Below are positions 25,672 to 34,912 of a DNA stretch of 64,000 nucleotides, one piece after another. The DNA comes from Marinobacterium sp. Lineage in GTDB: Bacteria > Pseudomonadota > Gammaproteobacteria > Pseudomonadales > Balneatricaceae. The notes under the pieces were generated by a model that was not told the DNA's origin, did not search any database, and was given only the letters and a program-made list of their open reading frames with translations. Location: NCBI GenBank assembly GCA_025800125.1, contig JAOXSF010000095.1, forward strand, positions 24,937-88,936, read 5' to 3'. Position 1 is the stretch's first letter, and each line of letters begins with the position of its first letter. The position numbers and the translations under genes are program-made.

Positions 25672-27105
25672 ATGGGGTCTCTGACACTGGTAAAGCCCAA
25701 CCTGCATCTGGTGGATGTGGATAGCCGTCGCCTGCTGTTTCATGTGCCGTCTGGCAGCCTGTTTGAGCTGGACCCGGTTGGCCGTGAACTGCTGGAATTG
25801 TTTGAACAGCAGGGCCACCTGACGGCGCCTGTACTGCGTCAACACTTTGAGTCGCGGGTGTCTCCCGGTGAGTTAAAAGAAGCGCTGGAAAGCTTTCAGG
25901 AGCTGGAAATTGTGCAGGAAAGCCAGGGAGTGGCTCGTTACAACCCGAAACCCAGACCGGTGAAGCAGTTCCCACTGACCACAGTGGTGCTGAATGTCAA
26001 TACGGGCTGCAATCTCAGCTGTACTTACTGCTATAAAGAGGATCTGACGACGCCTTCAAAAGGTGACCGGATGAGCTTCGAAACGGCGGTTAAGTCTATT
26101 GAGATGCTGCTGGCAGAGTCACCGAACCAGCCACGTTATAACGTGGTGTTTTTTGGTGGTGAGCCGCTCAGCCATATGCCGGTGATTCGTCAGGTGGTTG
26201 ACTGGTGCGAGCAACGTTTTGCACAGCTAAGTGCTGATGTTGATTTCACTCTCACCACCAATGCCACCCTGCTGACCCCTGCTCTGATCGATTACTTCAA
26301 TGACAAGCGCTTTGGTCTGACTGTGTCCATGGATGGCCCGAAAACCATGCATGACAAGAACCGTATCACGGTTGGAGGCCAGGGTACTTACGATGTGGTG
26401 CGTAAAAAGGTTGGTATGTTGCTGGCGCGTTATAACGCGCGTCCTGTGGGCTGTCGGGTTACGCTGACCCGTGGCATTACCGATGTGGAAACCATTTTTG
26501 ACCATCTGCATAACGAGCTGGGGTTCAGTGAAGTCGGGTTTGGCCCGGTAACGTCTGGTGACATCAGTGCGTTCAATCTGACAGCAGATGAAATGGTGGA
26601 GGTGTTTGCCGGTATGAAACGGCTAGGTCGTCGTTATCTGTCTGCCGCGCTGGAAAACCGCAACACCGGTTTTGGCAATATGCATCAGCTGATGACAGAT
26701 ATCCATGAGGGCAATAAAAAACAGTTGCCCTGTGGTGCTGGCGTTGGGTTGCTGGCCGTGGACACCCAGGGGGGAATCAACCTCTGTCATCGGTTTACCG
26801 GTTCAGAACTGCCGCTGTTTGGTGATGTTGATAGTGGTATTGATAAACCGGCGTTGGCGCAATTTGTAGAAACCCGTCTTGACCGCAGCAATACCGGCTG
26901 CGAAACCTGCCGCATCCGCAATATCTGTTCGGGTGGTTGCTATCACGAAAGTTACGCGAAATATGGCGATGCCAGTGTGCCGTCTTACCACTACTGTGAC
27001 CTGTTACGGGATTGGGTCGATTTCGGAGTGGAAGTCTACACCCGCATCATGCTGGAAAATTCGGCGTTTTTTGATCGCCATGTTTCGCCCAGAAGGAGTG
27101 CCTGA
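25672..27105 (+). CDS. qhnD: Radical SAM/SPASM maturase of quinohemoprotein amine dehydrogenase
   Basis: A 477-residue cytosolic enzyme that installs the intrapeptide Cys-to-Asp/Glu thioether bonds in the gamma subunit. The SAM cluster motif C113-x3-C117-x2-C120 ([13 protein letters not shown]) is intact, and the C-terminal SPASM region carries the auxiliary-cluster cysteines ([27 protein letters not shown]). The N-terminal 100 residues look like the peptide-recognition region of this family. GAGGT six bases before the ATG supports the start. It lies just before its substrate gene qhnC (2-nt gap), as in known operons. Confidence 0.95.
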   Translation: MGSLTLVKPNLHLVDVDSRRLLFHVPSGSLFELDPVGRELLELFEQQGHLTAPVLRQHFESRVSPGELKEALESFQELEIVQESQGVARYNPKPRPVKQFPLTTVVLNVNTGCNLSCTYCYKEDLTTPSKGDRMSFETAVKSIEMLLAESPNQPRYNVVFFGGEPLSHMPVIRQVVDWCEQRFAQLSADVDFTLTTNATLLTPALIDYFNDKRFGLTVSMDGPKTMHDKNRITVGGQGTYDVVRKKVGMLLARYNARPVGCRVTLTRGITDVETIFDHLHNELGFSEVGFGPVTSGDISAFNLTADEMVEVFAGMKRLGRRYLSAALENRNTGFGNMHQLMTDIHEGNKKQLPCGAGVGLLAVDTQGGINLCHRFTGSELPLFGDVDSGIDKPALAQFVETRLDRSNTGCETCRIRNICSGGCYHESYAKYGDASVPSYHYCDLLRDWVDFGVEVYTRIMLENSAFFDRHVSPRRSA

Positions 27106-27107
27106 AA

Positions 27108-27431
27108 ATGAAGCACCTGAAATCGTTAAATCGCAAGGCACAGCTGCTGGAGCAGGCTGTGGCACAAGGAAAGACCGAAGACGTTGTTGCGATGCAGTCC
27201 GTGGTGGGCTGTACCTCCACGAATGACCCAGGCTGGGAAGTTGACCCTTTTGGTGGCTTGGGGTCGTTGTGTCAGCCAATGGAATCTGATCTGTACGGCT
27301 GTGCTGATGCCTGCTGGTGGCCAGCCCAGGTGCCAGACACCATGAATACACATCCGGGCTGGTCGCAGGATGTTGCCAAAGCCAATGAAGACTGGCGTCA
27401 GATTGACAGCATTTTCCCGGAGGAGGACTGA
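27108..27431 (+). CDS. qhnC: Quinohemoprotein amine dehydrogenase gamma subunit (CTQ-bearing peptide)
   Basis: A 107-residue precursor of the catalytic small subunit. By alignment with known gamma subunits, thioether pairs are C35-E44, C55-D61 and C69-D77, and the CTQ cofactor forms between C65 and W71; all eight residues are present with the exact canonical spacings. The first 28 or so residues form the leader that is cleaved after modification; it has no Sec signal. The segment [17 protein letters not shown] is diagnostic. The start follows qhnD by 2 nt, suggesting translational coupling of enzyme and substrate. Export and leader cleavage need partners not found in this window. Confidence 0.97.
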   Translation: MKHLKSLNRKAQLLEQAVAQGKTEDVVAMQSVVGCTSTNDPGWEVDPFGGLGSLCQPMESDLYGCADACWWPAQVPDTMNTHPGWSQDVAKANEDWRQIDSIFPEED

Positions 27432-27434
27432 ACC

Positions 27435-28580
27435 ATGAAACTGAATAAACTGTTCAGAACCCGTGTACTGGCATTGTCAGTGGCAGCTGCGGGCCTGCTG
27501 ACAGGTTGTGCTGTCACTGGGCCGGACGCTGCATCCTCTGCAGCAGCGGAGGTGGGAAAAGAATATCTGCTGACAGCGAGCCGCCCTAACTTGCTGCATG
27601 TGATTGATGTTGAGTCAGATAAACTGCTACGCAGCTGCAAGGTGCCGGGTATCTTTGGCTCTAACTCTATTGTGTCGTCACCGGATGGCCGCATCGCCTA
27701 TGTGCTGACCAACAAGTGGGAAGATATTTACGGCTTTGATATTCGTAACTGTGAACAGGTGTTCTCGGCGAAGCAGTCGTTTGCCAATGTACAGGTGAAA
27801 AGCATTATCTCACTGGCGATCAGCCCGGATGGCAAGCAACTGTATACTGTACAGAACCCGGTGGTTAAACATTCTGATCGTTTCGAAGTACAGCAGCCTA
27901 GGCTGGCTATTTTTCATACCGAAGATGGTTTGAATGCAAAAGCGAAGCAGTTCTATCCGGTTGATCGCCGCATCACCAAAATTGGCACTATGGACAACGG
28001 CGAGGTGATTCTGGGCGGGGCTGATCTCAAAGCAATCAATCCGCAGACTGGCGAAGTCCGGGTATTACAGAAGTTACAGAACTGGGATCGCCCCGCAGAT
28101 AAGTGGGTAGCCCCTGATGCCTTCGCCATGCAGGCACAGGGTGAACATGTGGGTGAGTACATCCTGCCGTACTTCACCGTTAAGTGGAATGGTGAGCCTG
28201 GGGATATGGAGAACGCAGAGTTCTGGTGGGGAATGAACCGTATTGATCTGGCCAGTGGTGAAGTTGAGCACCGTGAGCTGGTGCCGTTTGAGTTTATCTT
28301 CTTTAATCTGGTGACAGACCCGAACAATAGCGACATTGTGTATGGTGCTTTCAATAATGTGGCGAAACACAGCATCAGCCAGCAGAAGACACTGGCGACG
28401 GCTGATCTTGATCACACCTACTACACCATTAATATGACCCGTGATGGCTCAAAGCTGTACATTGGTGGTACCTCCAGCGACATCTCCATTCATGATCCAC
28501 ACACACTGAAGAAGGTTGGTAGTATTCAGCTGCCTGGTGATATGTCGACTGCCGATTTGCGGATCGCGAAACTGCAGTAA
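27435..28580 (+). CDS. qhnB: Quinohemoprotein amine dehydrogenase beta subunit, with a lipobox-like signal
   Basis: A 381-residue beta-propeller subunit that caps the gamma subunit and forms part of the active-site cavity. Propeller-type repeats are visible (LLHVIDVESDKLL, SSPDGRIAYVLTNKW, SPDGKQLYTV, MTRDGSKLYIGG). The N-terminus is unusual: MKLNKLFRTRVLALSVAAAG is followed by LLTGCAVTG, a textbook lipobox with Cys25, so this subunit may be membrane-anchored rather than free in the periplasm. It starts 3 nt after qhnC and closes the operon; a strong terminator follows at 28593. Confidence 0.94.
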   Translation: MKLNKLFRTRVLALSVAAAGLLTGCAVTGPDAASSAAAEVGKEYLLTASRPNLLHVIDVESDKLLRSCKVPGIFGSNSIVSSPDGRIAYVLTNKWEDIYGFDIRNCEQVFSAKQSFANVQVKSIISLAISPDGKQLYTVQNPVVKHSDRFEVQQPRLAIFHTEDGLNAKAKQFYPVDRRITKIGTMDNGEVILGGADLKAINPQTGEVRVLQKLQNWDRPADKWVAPDAFAMQAQGEHVGEYILPYFTVKWNGEPGDMENAEFWWGMNRIDLASGEVEHRELVPFEFIFFNLVTDPNNSDIVYGAFNNVAKHSISQQKTLATADLDHTYYTINMTRDGSKLYIGGTSSDISIHDPHTLKKVGSIQLPGDMSTADLRIAKLQ

Positions 28581-28592
28581 TCCTGCCCTGGA

Positions 28593-28626
28593 CACCGCGC
28601 ATTTACCTGGAAATGTGCGGTGTTTT
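28593..28626 (+). terminator. Intrinsic terminator of the qhn operon
   Basis: CACCGCGCATTT (28593-28604) pairs with AAATGTGCGGTG (28611-28622), a 12-bp stem with one G-T pair and a 6-nt loop, followed by TTTT. It starts 12 nt after the qhnB stop. Confidence 0.93.
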
Positions 28627-28729
28627 CACAGTTTTATACAAATGTTCTCTTTTACTCTTCATAACTGAGCTATATATTCAGGCACTCTGGTTATTCTCTC
28701 ATCAGGTATGAAGCGAGTCGGGAACGCCT

Positions 28730-29635
28730 ATGATTGACATTGAAGTCACTGCATTAACCGAGCTGTGTCCTGACCCGATTATCGGGGTGGACCGCAAAGG
28801 CATAATCAGTATTTTCAATTCAGCTGCTGAACAGTTGTTACAGTACCCCCGTAATGAAGTGCTGGGGCGTATGAGTATTGTGCAGGTCTATGGTGGTATT
28901 GAGCGGGCACGGAAAATTAAAGGCTTGCTGGATCACCCTGACATGTACGGCGGTAAAGGTCGGCTGGAAGGCTATGAAACTGAGCTGTACGCCCGTGATG
29001 GTTGTCGTATACCTATTCGCCTGTCTGCCACCCTGATGGAGCCGGAAAATGATGCGCCCCAGGGCAGTATCGGTTTTTTCCATGATCAGACCGCACGTAA
29101 AAAGCTGGAAGCCCGTCTGAAAGAACTGTCCGTGACGGATGATCTGACAGGCCTGCATAACCAGCGCCACTTTTATGAAACCGTGGAGTCTGAGCTTGAA
29201 CGTGCCCGTCGTTATGGTCGGGCGTTGTCGCTGATCTGTATTGATCTTGACCATTTCAAGCAGGTTAATGACCAGCTTGGGCATCTGGAAGGTGACCGCG
29301 TGCTGCGTTTTATCGGTAAGGTGATTCGTCGTGAGCTGCGCAAGACTGACCAGGCATTCCGTTACGGTGGTGATGAATTCATGGTGCTGTTACCAGAGAC
29401 GGAAGTCGTGGCAGCCGAGATACTGGCTGACCGTTTGCGTCTGCGCTTTCGAGAGTATTCGCCTTACAACAGAGGTACGCCACCAACAACCGCGTATGAG
29501 CTTTCGCTTAGTCTTGGCGTCACCGTAACCGATGGCTTTGAAACGGTTGAAGAACTGATTAACCGCGCAGACAAGGCGATGTATAAAGCCAAACAGTCTG
29601 GTGGTAATCGCTATATGGTGATGCCGAAAGTCTGA
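28730..29635 (+). CDS. PAS-GGDEF diguanylate cyclase
   Basis: A 301-residue cytosolic enzyme making cyclic di-GMP. An N-terminal PAS domain (about residues 5-120: ELCPDPIIGVDRKGIISIFN) is joined by a short helix to the GGDEF domain, whose active-site loop GGDEF is at 213-217. The inhibitory RxxD site (R204-KT-D207) lies exactly five residues before the loop, so product inhibition is expected. No membrane segments. It follows the qhn terminator by about 100 nt and has its own terminator, so it is likely monocistronic. Its signal is unknown. Confidence 0.95.
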   Translation: MIDIEVTALTELCPDPIIGVDRKGIISIFNSAAEQLLQYPRNEVLGRMSIVQVYGGIERARKIKGLLDHPDMYGGKGRLEGYETELYARDGCRIPIRLSATLMEPENDAPQGSIGFFHDQTARKKLEARLKELSVTDDLTGLHNQRHFYETVESELERARRYGRALSLICIDLDHFKQVNDQLGHLEGDRVLRFIGKVIRRELRKTDQAFRYGGDEFMVLLPETEVVAAEILADRLRLRFREYSPYNRGTPPTTAYELSLSLGVTVTDGFETVEELINRADKAMYKAKQSGGNRYMVMPKV

Positions 29636-29639
29636 GTGT

Positions 29640-29664
29640 CGCCTCTCCTGTGCGGGGCGTTTTT
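29640..29664 (+). terminator. Intrinsic terminator after the PAS-GGDEF gene
   Basis: CGCCTC (29640-29645) pairs with GGGGCG (29654-29659) with one G-T pair, followed by TTTTT. Confidence 0.8.
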
Positions 29665-29827
29665 GTGCGGGTGGGTTATGGCACCTCATCTGTTCTTTAT
29701 CCTGCCTGTTTCTCTCCTGCCGTTCTGTCTTTTCTGTTCCGTATTTCGCTGCCTTTGTTATTTCCCCGCCGTGTCTGTGCCTGCATACTCCCTGCTTTTA
29801 TAGCCAGTCAAGCAGAGGAGCAGACGG

Positions 29828-30772
29828 ATGTGTGTTGATGACTTGCAGGCTTTGCTGAACCCGGTTGAATTGCAGGTTGATACCTTGCGTGACCCGCTCT
29901 ATCAACAGCGGGAGGTGGAAGTAAAACTGCTCAGGCTGGATCAGATTGACAACGGAATCAGTGGTAATAAATGGTACAAATTGCAGCATTATCTGCTGAC
30001 TGCAAAACAGCAGGGTTATCAGCAGGTACTCAGTTTTGGTGGTATCTGGTCGAATCATATCCATGCGCTGGCCTGCGCTGGTGCCCGTTTCGGGCTGAAA
30101 ACAGTGGGGATTATCCGGGGAGAGCCTGAATCAGCCAGTAATGCAATGCTGACGGATGCGCGTCGCTGGGGGATGCGACTGCAGTTTGTATCGCGGTTGG
30201 AGTATCGTCAGCGTCATGAGCCAAATTATCTGCAAAGTTTGCAGCGGCAGTGGCCACACGCACTGCTTGTGCCAGAAGGGGGGGCGGGTGTATTGGCTAT
30301 GCCGGGGTTGGCCGGGCTGGTTACGCAGATTCAGGCCCAGCAGTTACGACCTGATTACCTGATAACGGCTTGTGGTACCGGTGGCACACTGGCCGGGCTG
30401 GTGGCTGTAGCACCAGCATCGTGGCGGGTGCTGGGTGTAGCCGCACTGAAAGGCGCTGGCTTTCTGTATGACGACATTCAGGCTTTACTGGCACAGGCCG
30501 GTGCTATACCGCAAGCGCACTGGTGTATTGATCTGGAGGGGCATCAGCGTGGTTATGCTCGCACGACGCCGGAATTACTGGCATTTATGTCAGCATTTGA
30601 GCAGCGACACGCGATCCTGCTTGAACAGGTTTATACCGGGAAAATGCTGTTACGTCTGCATCAGTTAATAGAAAACAGCACATTTGCGCCAGGAAGTCGT
30701 ATTCTGGCACTTCATTCAGGAGGCTTGCAGGGGCGTCGAGGGCTCGACCCGGCAGCCCTGGCAACCCTATAA
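29828..30772 (+). CDS. PLP-dependent D-cysteine desulfhydrase / ACC deaminase family protein
   Basis: A 314-residue fold-type II PLP enzyme. The PLP lysine lies in SGNKWYKLQHYL (K48 or K51, most likely K51 by family pattern), followed by SFGGIWSNHIHALACAG, and the glycine-rich phosphate loop is ACGTGGTLAGL. Relatives degrade D-cysteine to pyruvate, sulfide and ammonia or, less often, open the ACC ring. The sequence does not discriminate between these; D-cysteine desulfhydrase is more common in this clade. AGGAG seven bases upstream supports the start. It lies 42 nt before nadK and may be co-transcribed with it. Confidence 0.85.
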   Translation: MCVDDLQALLNPVELQVDTLRDPLYQQREVEVKLLRLDQIDNGISGNKWYKLQHYLLTAKQQGYQQVLSFGGIWSNHIHALACAGARFGLKTVGIIRGEPESASNAMLTDARRWGMRLQFVSRLEYRQRHEPNYLQSLQRQWPHALLVPEGGAGVLAMPGLAGLVTQIQAQQLRPDYLITACGTGGTLAGLVAVAPASWRVLGVAALKGAGFLYDDIQALLAQAGAIPQAHWCIDLEGHQRGYARTTPELLAFMSAFEQRHAILLEQVYTGKMLLRLHQLIENSTFAPGSRILALHSGGLQGRRGLDPAALATL

Positions 30773-30814
30773 TGCGATCTTGTATGTCGCACCGCAGCAA
30801 ACATGGGAGAACAG

Positions 30815-31696
30815 ATGGATTACTTTCGCAATATCGGTCTGATTGGCCGTCTAGGCAGCAAAAAGGTTGTGGATACCCTGAAGAATCTGATCCGTTTTCT
30901 CAGTGATCAGGGCTATAACACGATCCTCGACGAGCGAATTGCCGAGATGATGCCTGGTCATGGTCAGCAAGTCTGCAAGCAGAAAATGATGGGCGAAATC
31001 TGTGATCTGGTGATTGTTGTCGGTGGCGACGGTAGTCTGCTGGGGGCTGCTCGCTCACTTGCACAATTCCATATTCCGGTGTTGGGGGTTAACCGTGGCA
31101 ATCTGGGTTTCCTGACCGATATTGCGCCGGACGAGATCGAAGAGAAGGTCAGCGAAGTACTGGAAGGCAAGTACACCGTAGAAAGCCGTTTCCTGCTGGA
31201 TGTGACGGTTAAACGTAACGGTATGCCGATTGGTGAAATGGTCGCACTGAACGACTGTGTGCTGCATCCGGGTAAAGCGGCACGAATGATTGAATTTGAA
31301 CTCTATATTGAAGGTCAGTTTGTTTATACCCAGCGTTCTGACGGCCTGATTGTATCCACACCGACGGGTTCTACCGCTTATGCACTGTCCGGCGGAGGCC
31401 CGATCATGCACCCGAAACTGGATGCGCTGGTGCTGGTGCCGATGTTCCCGCACACCCTGTCCAGTCGGCCGATTGTGGTAGATGGCAACAGTGAGCTGAA
31501 ACTGGTGATCAGTGAGCGTAATGAAACCTACCCGGCAATTTCCTGTGATGGTCAGCAGGATATCAGTTGTGCGCCTGGCGACACCATTACCATTCACAAA
31601 AAGCCACACAAACTTAAGCTGTTACACCCATTGAATTACGATTTCTACCAGACCTGTCGTGAAAAGCTGGGCTGGGGGACCAAATTGGGGGATTAA
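30815..31696 (+). CDS. nadK: NAD kinase
   Basis: A 293-residue cytosolic enzyme phosphorylating NAD to NADP. The signature VVGGDGSLLGAAR, the NRGNLGFLTD motif and TPTGSTAYALSGGGPI are all intact, and the length matches E. coli NadK (292). I start at the ATG at 30815 because GGGAG lies five bases upstream of it; the ATG at 30803 overlaps that ribosome binding site. The phosphoesterase gene follows after 3 nt. Confidence 0.97.
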   Translation: MDYFRNIGLIGRLGSKKVVDTLKNLIRFLSDQGYNTILDERIAEMMPGHGQQVCKQKMMGEICDLVIVVGGDGSLLGAARSLAQFHIPVLGVNRGNLGFLTDIAPDEIEEKVSEVLEGKYTVESRFLLDVTVKRNGMPIGEMVALNDCVLHPGKAARMIEFELYIEGQFVYTQRSDGLIVSTPTGSTAYALSGGGPIMHPKLDALVLVPMFPHTLSSRPIVVDGNSELKLVISERNETYPAISCDGQQDISCAPGDTITIHKKPHKLKLLHPLNYDFYQTCREKLGWGTKLGD

Positions 31697-31699
31697 CCC

Positions 31700-32749
31700 G
31701 TGTCAGAGCTGTCAGGGGATAAAACACATTCAGGCAACGCTCGCAGTGAGGCTGACCGGGAGCGGTCAGCCGCTGTTGAAATGCAGGGCTATGACCTGAT
31801 TGGAGATATTCATGGCTGTGCCTCAACCCTGAAACTGTTGTTGGAAAAACTGGGGTACCGCTGTATCGACGGTGTTTACCAGCACCCGTTGCAGCGCCAG
31901 GTTGTATTTCTGGGTGATATTGTTGATCGTGGCCCGCGTATTCGTGAAGCGGTGCAGATTGTGTACAGCATGGTCAAGGCAGGCCAGGCAAAAATTGTTA
32001 TGGGTAACCATGAATATAATTTGCTCTGTTATATGACCCGTGCAGAATACGGCGAACACCCTTTCCTGCGCGAACGTACACCACGCCACTATCGGATTCT
32101 TAAAGAAACGCTGGAACAATACGAGAATTACCCCCGCGAACTGGACGCGCTACTGGCCTGGATTATGGAGATGCCGCTCTATCTGGAGTTTGATCACTTC
32201 AGGGTGGTACACGCCTGCTGGGCAGAGCAGCTGATTGAGCAGCTTGAAGATAGCTATGGGGTTCAGCACCTGACAGCCGATATGCTGCAACGTTCAGCGC
32301 GTCATGGCACTTTTGAATGGACTTTGCTTGACCGCCTGTTGCGCGGTACTCATCTGCGTTTACCCAATAACGAAGAAATGATCAGCCGCGATGGTTTCCG
32401 GCGACGTTTTTTCCGCACCAAGTTCTGGGCCCGTCAGCCACAATTCTATGCCGATGTGGTCTTCCAGCCTGACCCGTTACCATCGCATATTGCGCGTCGG
32501 GCGCTAAGTGTGCAGGACCATGACGACCTGCTGTATTACGGTGAAGAGGAGAAACCGCTATTTATTGGCCATTACTGGCGGGAAGGGCGTCCTGAGCCTA
32601 TAACCGACAATATAGCCTGTCTGGATTACAGTGCAGTTAAATTCGGCAAGTTAGTGGCCTACCGTATGGATAACGAATCTGTACTGTCTGCCGATAAGTT
32701 CGTCTGGGTTGATGTTCACCAGGAGTTTCGTGCACAGGTTGCCGGCTGA
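31700..32749 (+). CDS. Calcineurin-like metallophosphoesterase (PPP-like)
   Basis: A 349-residue protein with the three phosphoesterase motifs DLIGDIHGC (D36, H38), LGDIVDRGPR and MGNHEYN in order, and a later VHACW and GHYWREG for the remaining metal ligands. This resembles serine/threonine protein phosphatase-like and diadenosine tetraphosphatase-like enzymes; the actual substrate is not evident. It opens with GTG at 31700, 3 nt after nadK, so it is probably translated by coupling. An internal ATG at MQGYDLIG is an alternative start that would keep all motifs. Confidence 0.85.
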   Translation: MSELSGDKTHSGNARSEADRERSAAVEMQGYDLIGDIHGCASTLKLLLEKLGYRCIDGVYQHPLQRQVVFLGDIVDRGPRIREAVQIVYSMVKAGQAKIVMGNHEYNLLCYMTRAEYGEHPFLRERTPRHYRILKETLEQYENYPRELDALLAWIMEMPLYLEFDHFRVVHACWAEQLIEQLEDSYGVQHLTADMLQRSARHGTFEWTLLDRLLRGTHLRLPNNEEMISRDGFRRRFFRTKFWARQPQFYADVVFQPDPLPSHIARRALSVQDHDDLLYYGEEEKPLFIGHYWREGRPEPITDNIACLDYSAVKFGKLVAYRMDNESVLSADKFVWVDVHQEFRAQVAG

Positions 32750-32776
32750 CCCACCGTCAGGCTGTCGGGAGCATAG

Positions 32777-33622
32777 ATGATCAAGGTTCTTGAAGTACCT
32801 CTGCAACAGGATTTGACCGAATTTGCCGCTTTTTTATGGCAGCATCGGATTCCACACCGAATTCTGGAACAGGGAGAGAGTCAGCAGCTCTGGGTAGCAC
32901 CGGGTATCAGTGAGGCGCAGATATTGCGTCTGTATGAGCTCTGGCAGGAAGGGGCTGATCTCAATCAGATTGAGGTACGCCACAGTGTGAGCAGCATTGG
33001 CCCTGGTTTTGATCTGTTTCGTCTGCCGGTAACACTGGCGCTGATCAGTATCAGTGCACTGGTCGCCTTTTTGACCGGTTTTGGTGAGCACTTCGAATGG
33101 CTGCGGCACTTTACGCTGGCCGATCTGATCCGTCAAAACGACAGCATCTATACATCAGGTTTGAAAGCAACACTCAGCAATGGTGAGCTTTGGCGCTTGC
33201 TGACACCTGCTTTTCTGCATTTCAGTCCGGCACATCTGATAATGAACCTGCTGTTTATCTGGGTTGCAGGGGCCCGCATTGAGCGGCAGCAGGGCGCACT
33301 GGTGCTGGTTAGTCTGGTGCTGTTTTCGGGTGTAGCCTCCAACCTTGCACAGTATATAGTCAGTGGTCCGCTGTTTGGCGGCATGTCTGGTGTGGTGTTT
33401 GCGGTACTGGCGTACACCTGGCTATGGGATCGTCAGCGTAATGTGCCAGAACGCTTCAATCTGCCGCCCGCCATCATGGGGTTGATGGTGCTCTGGCTGG
33501 TGCTGGGGTATACCGGATTGCTGGAAGGTATCGGACTGGGAGCTGTAGCAAATACGGCTCATCTGATTGGATTACTGGCTGGGCTTGCCTGGGTGCCGAT
33601 GATTGCAATGTTACGCAGGTGA
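32777..33622 (+). CDS. glpG: Rhomboid family intramembrane serine protease GlpG
   Basis: A 281-residue inner-membrane protease. A soluble N-terminal domain of about 75 residues precedes the six-helix rhomboid core. The active site is GGMSGVVFAVLAY with Ser204 and AHLIGLLAGL with His262; the L1 loop GELWRLLTPAFLHFS and LIMNLLFIWVAG are typical of GlpG. It cleaves membrane-embedded substrates. It follows the phosphoesterase by 27 nt. Confidence is high for family and activity class. Confidence 0.95.
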   Translation: MIKVLEVPLQQDLTEFAAFLWQHRIPHRILEQGESQQLWVAPGISEAQILRLYELWQEGADLNQIEVRHSVSSIGPGFDLFRLPVTLALISISALVAFLTGFGEHFEWLRHFTLADLIRQNDSIYTSGLKATLSNGELWRLLTPAFLHFSPAHLIMNLLFIWVAGARIERQQGALVLVSLVLFSGVASNLAQYIVSGPLFGGMSGVVFAVLAYTWLWDRQRNVPERFNLPPAIMGLMVLWLVLGYTGLLEGIGLGAVANTAHLIGLLAGLAWVPMIAMLRR

Positions 33623-33711
33623 TAGTGATATCCTGTGCCTGCATGGGCTGAGCCAGCTCGGCCCGTACAATACAGAATATGGTAGACTCTGGCAAAATAA
33701 AGGAGTCTCCC

Positions 33712-33975
33712 ATGACCTACGAAGAACTAATTGCTGCAATGACCCCGCAGATGCACAAAGCACTGCGCACCGCCGTTGAACTGGGTAAATGGCCCGATGG
33801 CCGTCGCCTCTCCCCTGAGCAGCGTGAAACCTGTATGCGCGCTGTTATCCATTATGACCAGCGTCTGCCGGAAACCGAGCGTGTCGGGTATATCGACCGC
33901 ACCAAGCCTGATGGTACACAGCACGGTGAAGATCCGCTGACACCTCAGACCATCAAAATTCTGACGGGTAACTGA
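33712..33975 (+). CDS. yeaC: DUF1315 (YeaC-like) protein
   Basis: An 87-residue acidic-basic mixed protein of the YeaC family, function unknown. Recognisable parts are MTYEELIAAMTPQMHKALRT, AVELGKWPDGRRLSPEQRE and ERVGYIDR. The ATG at 33712 is chosen because AGGAG lies seven bases before it; the frame upstream has no family match. It precedes the DUF2797 gene by 7 nt, a common pairing in gammaproteobacteria. Confidence 0.93.
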   Translation: MTYEELIAAMTPQMHKALRTAVELGKWPDGRRLSPEQRETCMRAVIHYDQRLPETERVGYIDRTKPDGTQHGEDPLTPQTIKILTGN

Positions 33976-33982
33976 TCGACCG

Positions 33983-34813
33983 ATGCTGCAGGAAATTGCT
34001 CGTGGTGCGCTGAGTAAGATGCGCATCGAACTGGATAGCCCTGTCCGTTATCAACTGCCTCTGGGTGATCAGCTGCTACCTCTGAATGACTGGATTGGTA
34101 AGCCAATTCGTCTGGAGTTTCTGGGAGCGATCAACTGTACCCATTGTGGTCGTAAAACAAAGAAGAGTTATAACCAGGGACATTGTTACCCCTGCTTCAA
34201 AAAATTACCGCAGTGCGACCAGTGCATCGTCAGCCCGGAGAAGTGCCACTACCACGAAGGTACGTGCCGTGATGCCAGCTGGGGAGAGCAGTTCTGTTTT
34301 CAGGATCACTATGTTTATCTGGCCAACTCCTCCGGGGTGAAAGTGGGTATTACTCGCGGTACTAATATTCCCGGTCGCTGGCTGGATCAGGGGGCGATTC
34401 AGGCACTACCGATTTTGAAAGTTGCCACCCGGTTGCAGTCCGGTCAGGTGGAGCGGCTGATTGGTGAGCATGTTACTGACCGTACCAACTGGCGGGCGAT
34501 GCTTAAAGGTGAGGTGAGCCCGCTGGATCTGTCTGGCGAACGTGACCGGTTGCTGCAACTCTGTGCTGAAGGGCTGACCGCGCTGGAGCAACAGTACGGC
34601 CTGCAGGCGATCCAGCGTTTGACGGATGCTCAGCAGCTGGAAATTGACTATCCAGTTGAAGTATTCCCGACTAAAGTGACCAGTTTTAATATGGATAAAA
34701 ATCCGCTGGTTGAAGGCACTTTGATGGGCATCAAGGGGCAGTACCTGATGCTGGATACCGGGGTGATCAATATTCGCAAGTACACCGCTTACCAGGTAGC
34801 GTTCAGTGGTTGA
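33983..34813 (+). CDS. DUF2797 zinc-finger protein with a GIY-YIG-like segment
   Basis: A 276-residue protein of the DUF2797 family. The N-terminal third has a treble of Cys pairs (CTHCGRKTK, CYPCFKKLPQCDQC, KCHYHEGTC) that look like a zinc-ribbon. It is followed by DHYVYLANSSGVKVGITRG then IPGRWLDQGA, and after that ATRLQSGQVERLIGEH. The YVYL...VKVGIT...R...E pattern strongly resembles the catalytic layout of GIY-YIG/T5orf172 nucleases. That is my inference; no activity is known to me. It follows the YeaC gene at 7 nt and may be one transcript. Confidence 0.85.
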   Translation: MLQEIARGALSKMRIELDSPVRYQLPLGDQLLPLNDWIGKPIRLEFLGAINCTHCGRKTKKSYNQGHCYPCFKKLPQCDQCIVSPEKCHYHEGTCRDASWGEQFCFQDHYVYLANSSGVKVGITRGTNIPGRWLDQGAIQALPILKVATRLQSGQVERLIGEHVTDRTNWRAMLKGEVSPLDLSGERDRLLQLCAEGLTALEQQYGLQAIQRLTDAQQLEIDYPVEVFPTKVTSFNMDKNPLVEGTLMGIKGQYLMLDTGVINIRKYTAYQVAFSG

Positions 34814-34912
34814 TCAGTCTGCTAACCACGGCTGCCGTTAAGTACTGACGGCCGTTAATACCTGGCCGGCGCTAATGCCTGAATGCCAATACCTGAAAAG
34901 GAGAACATATTC

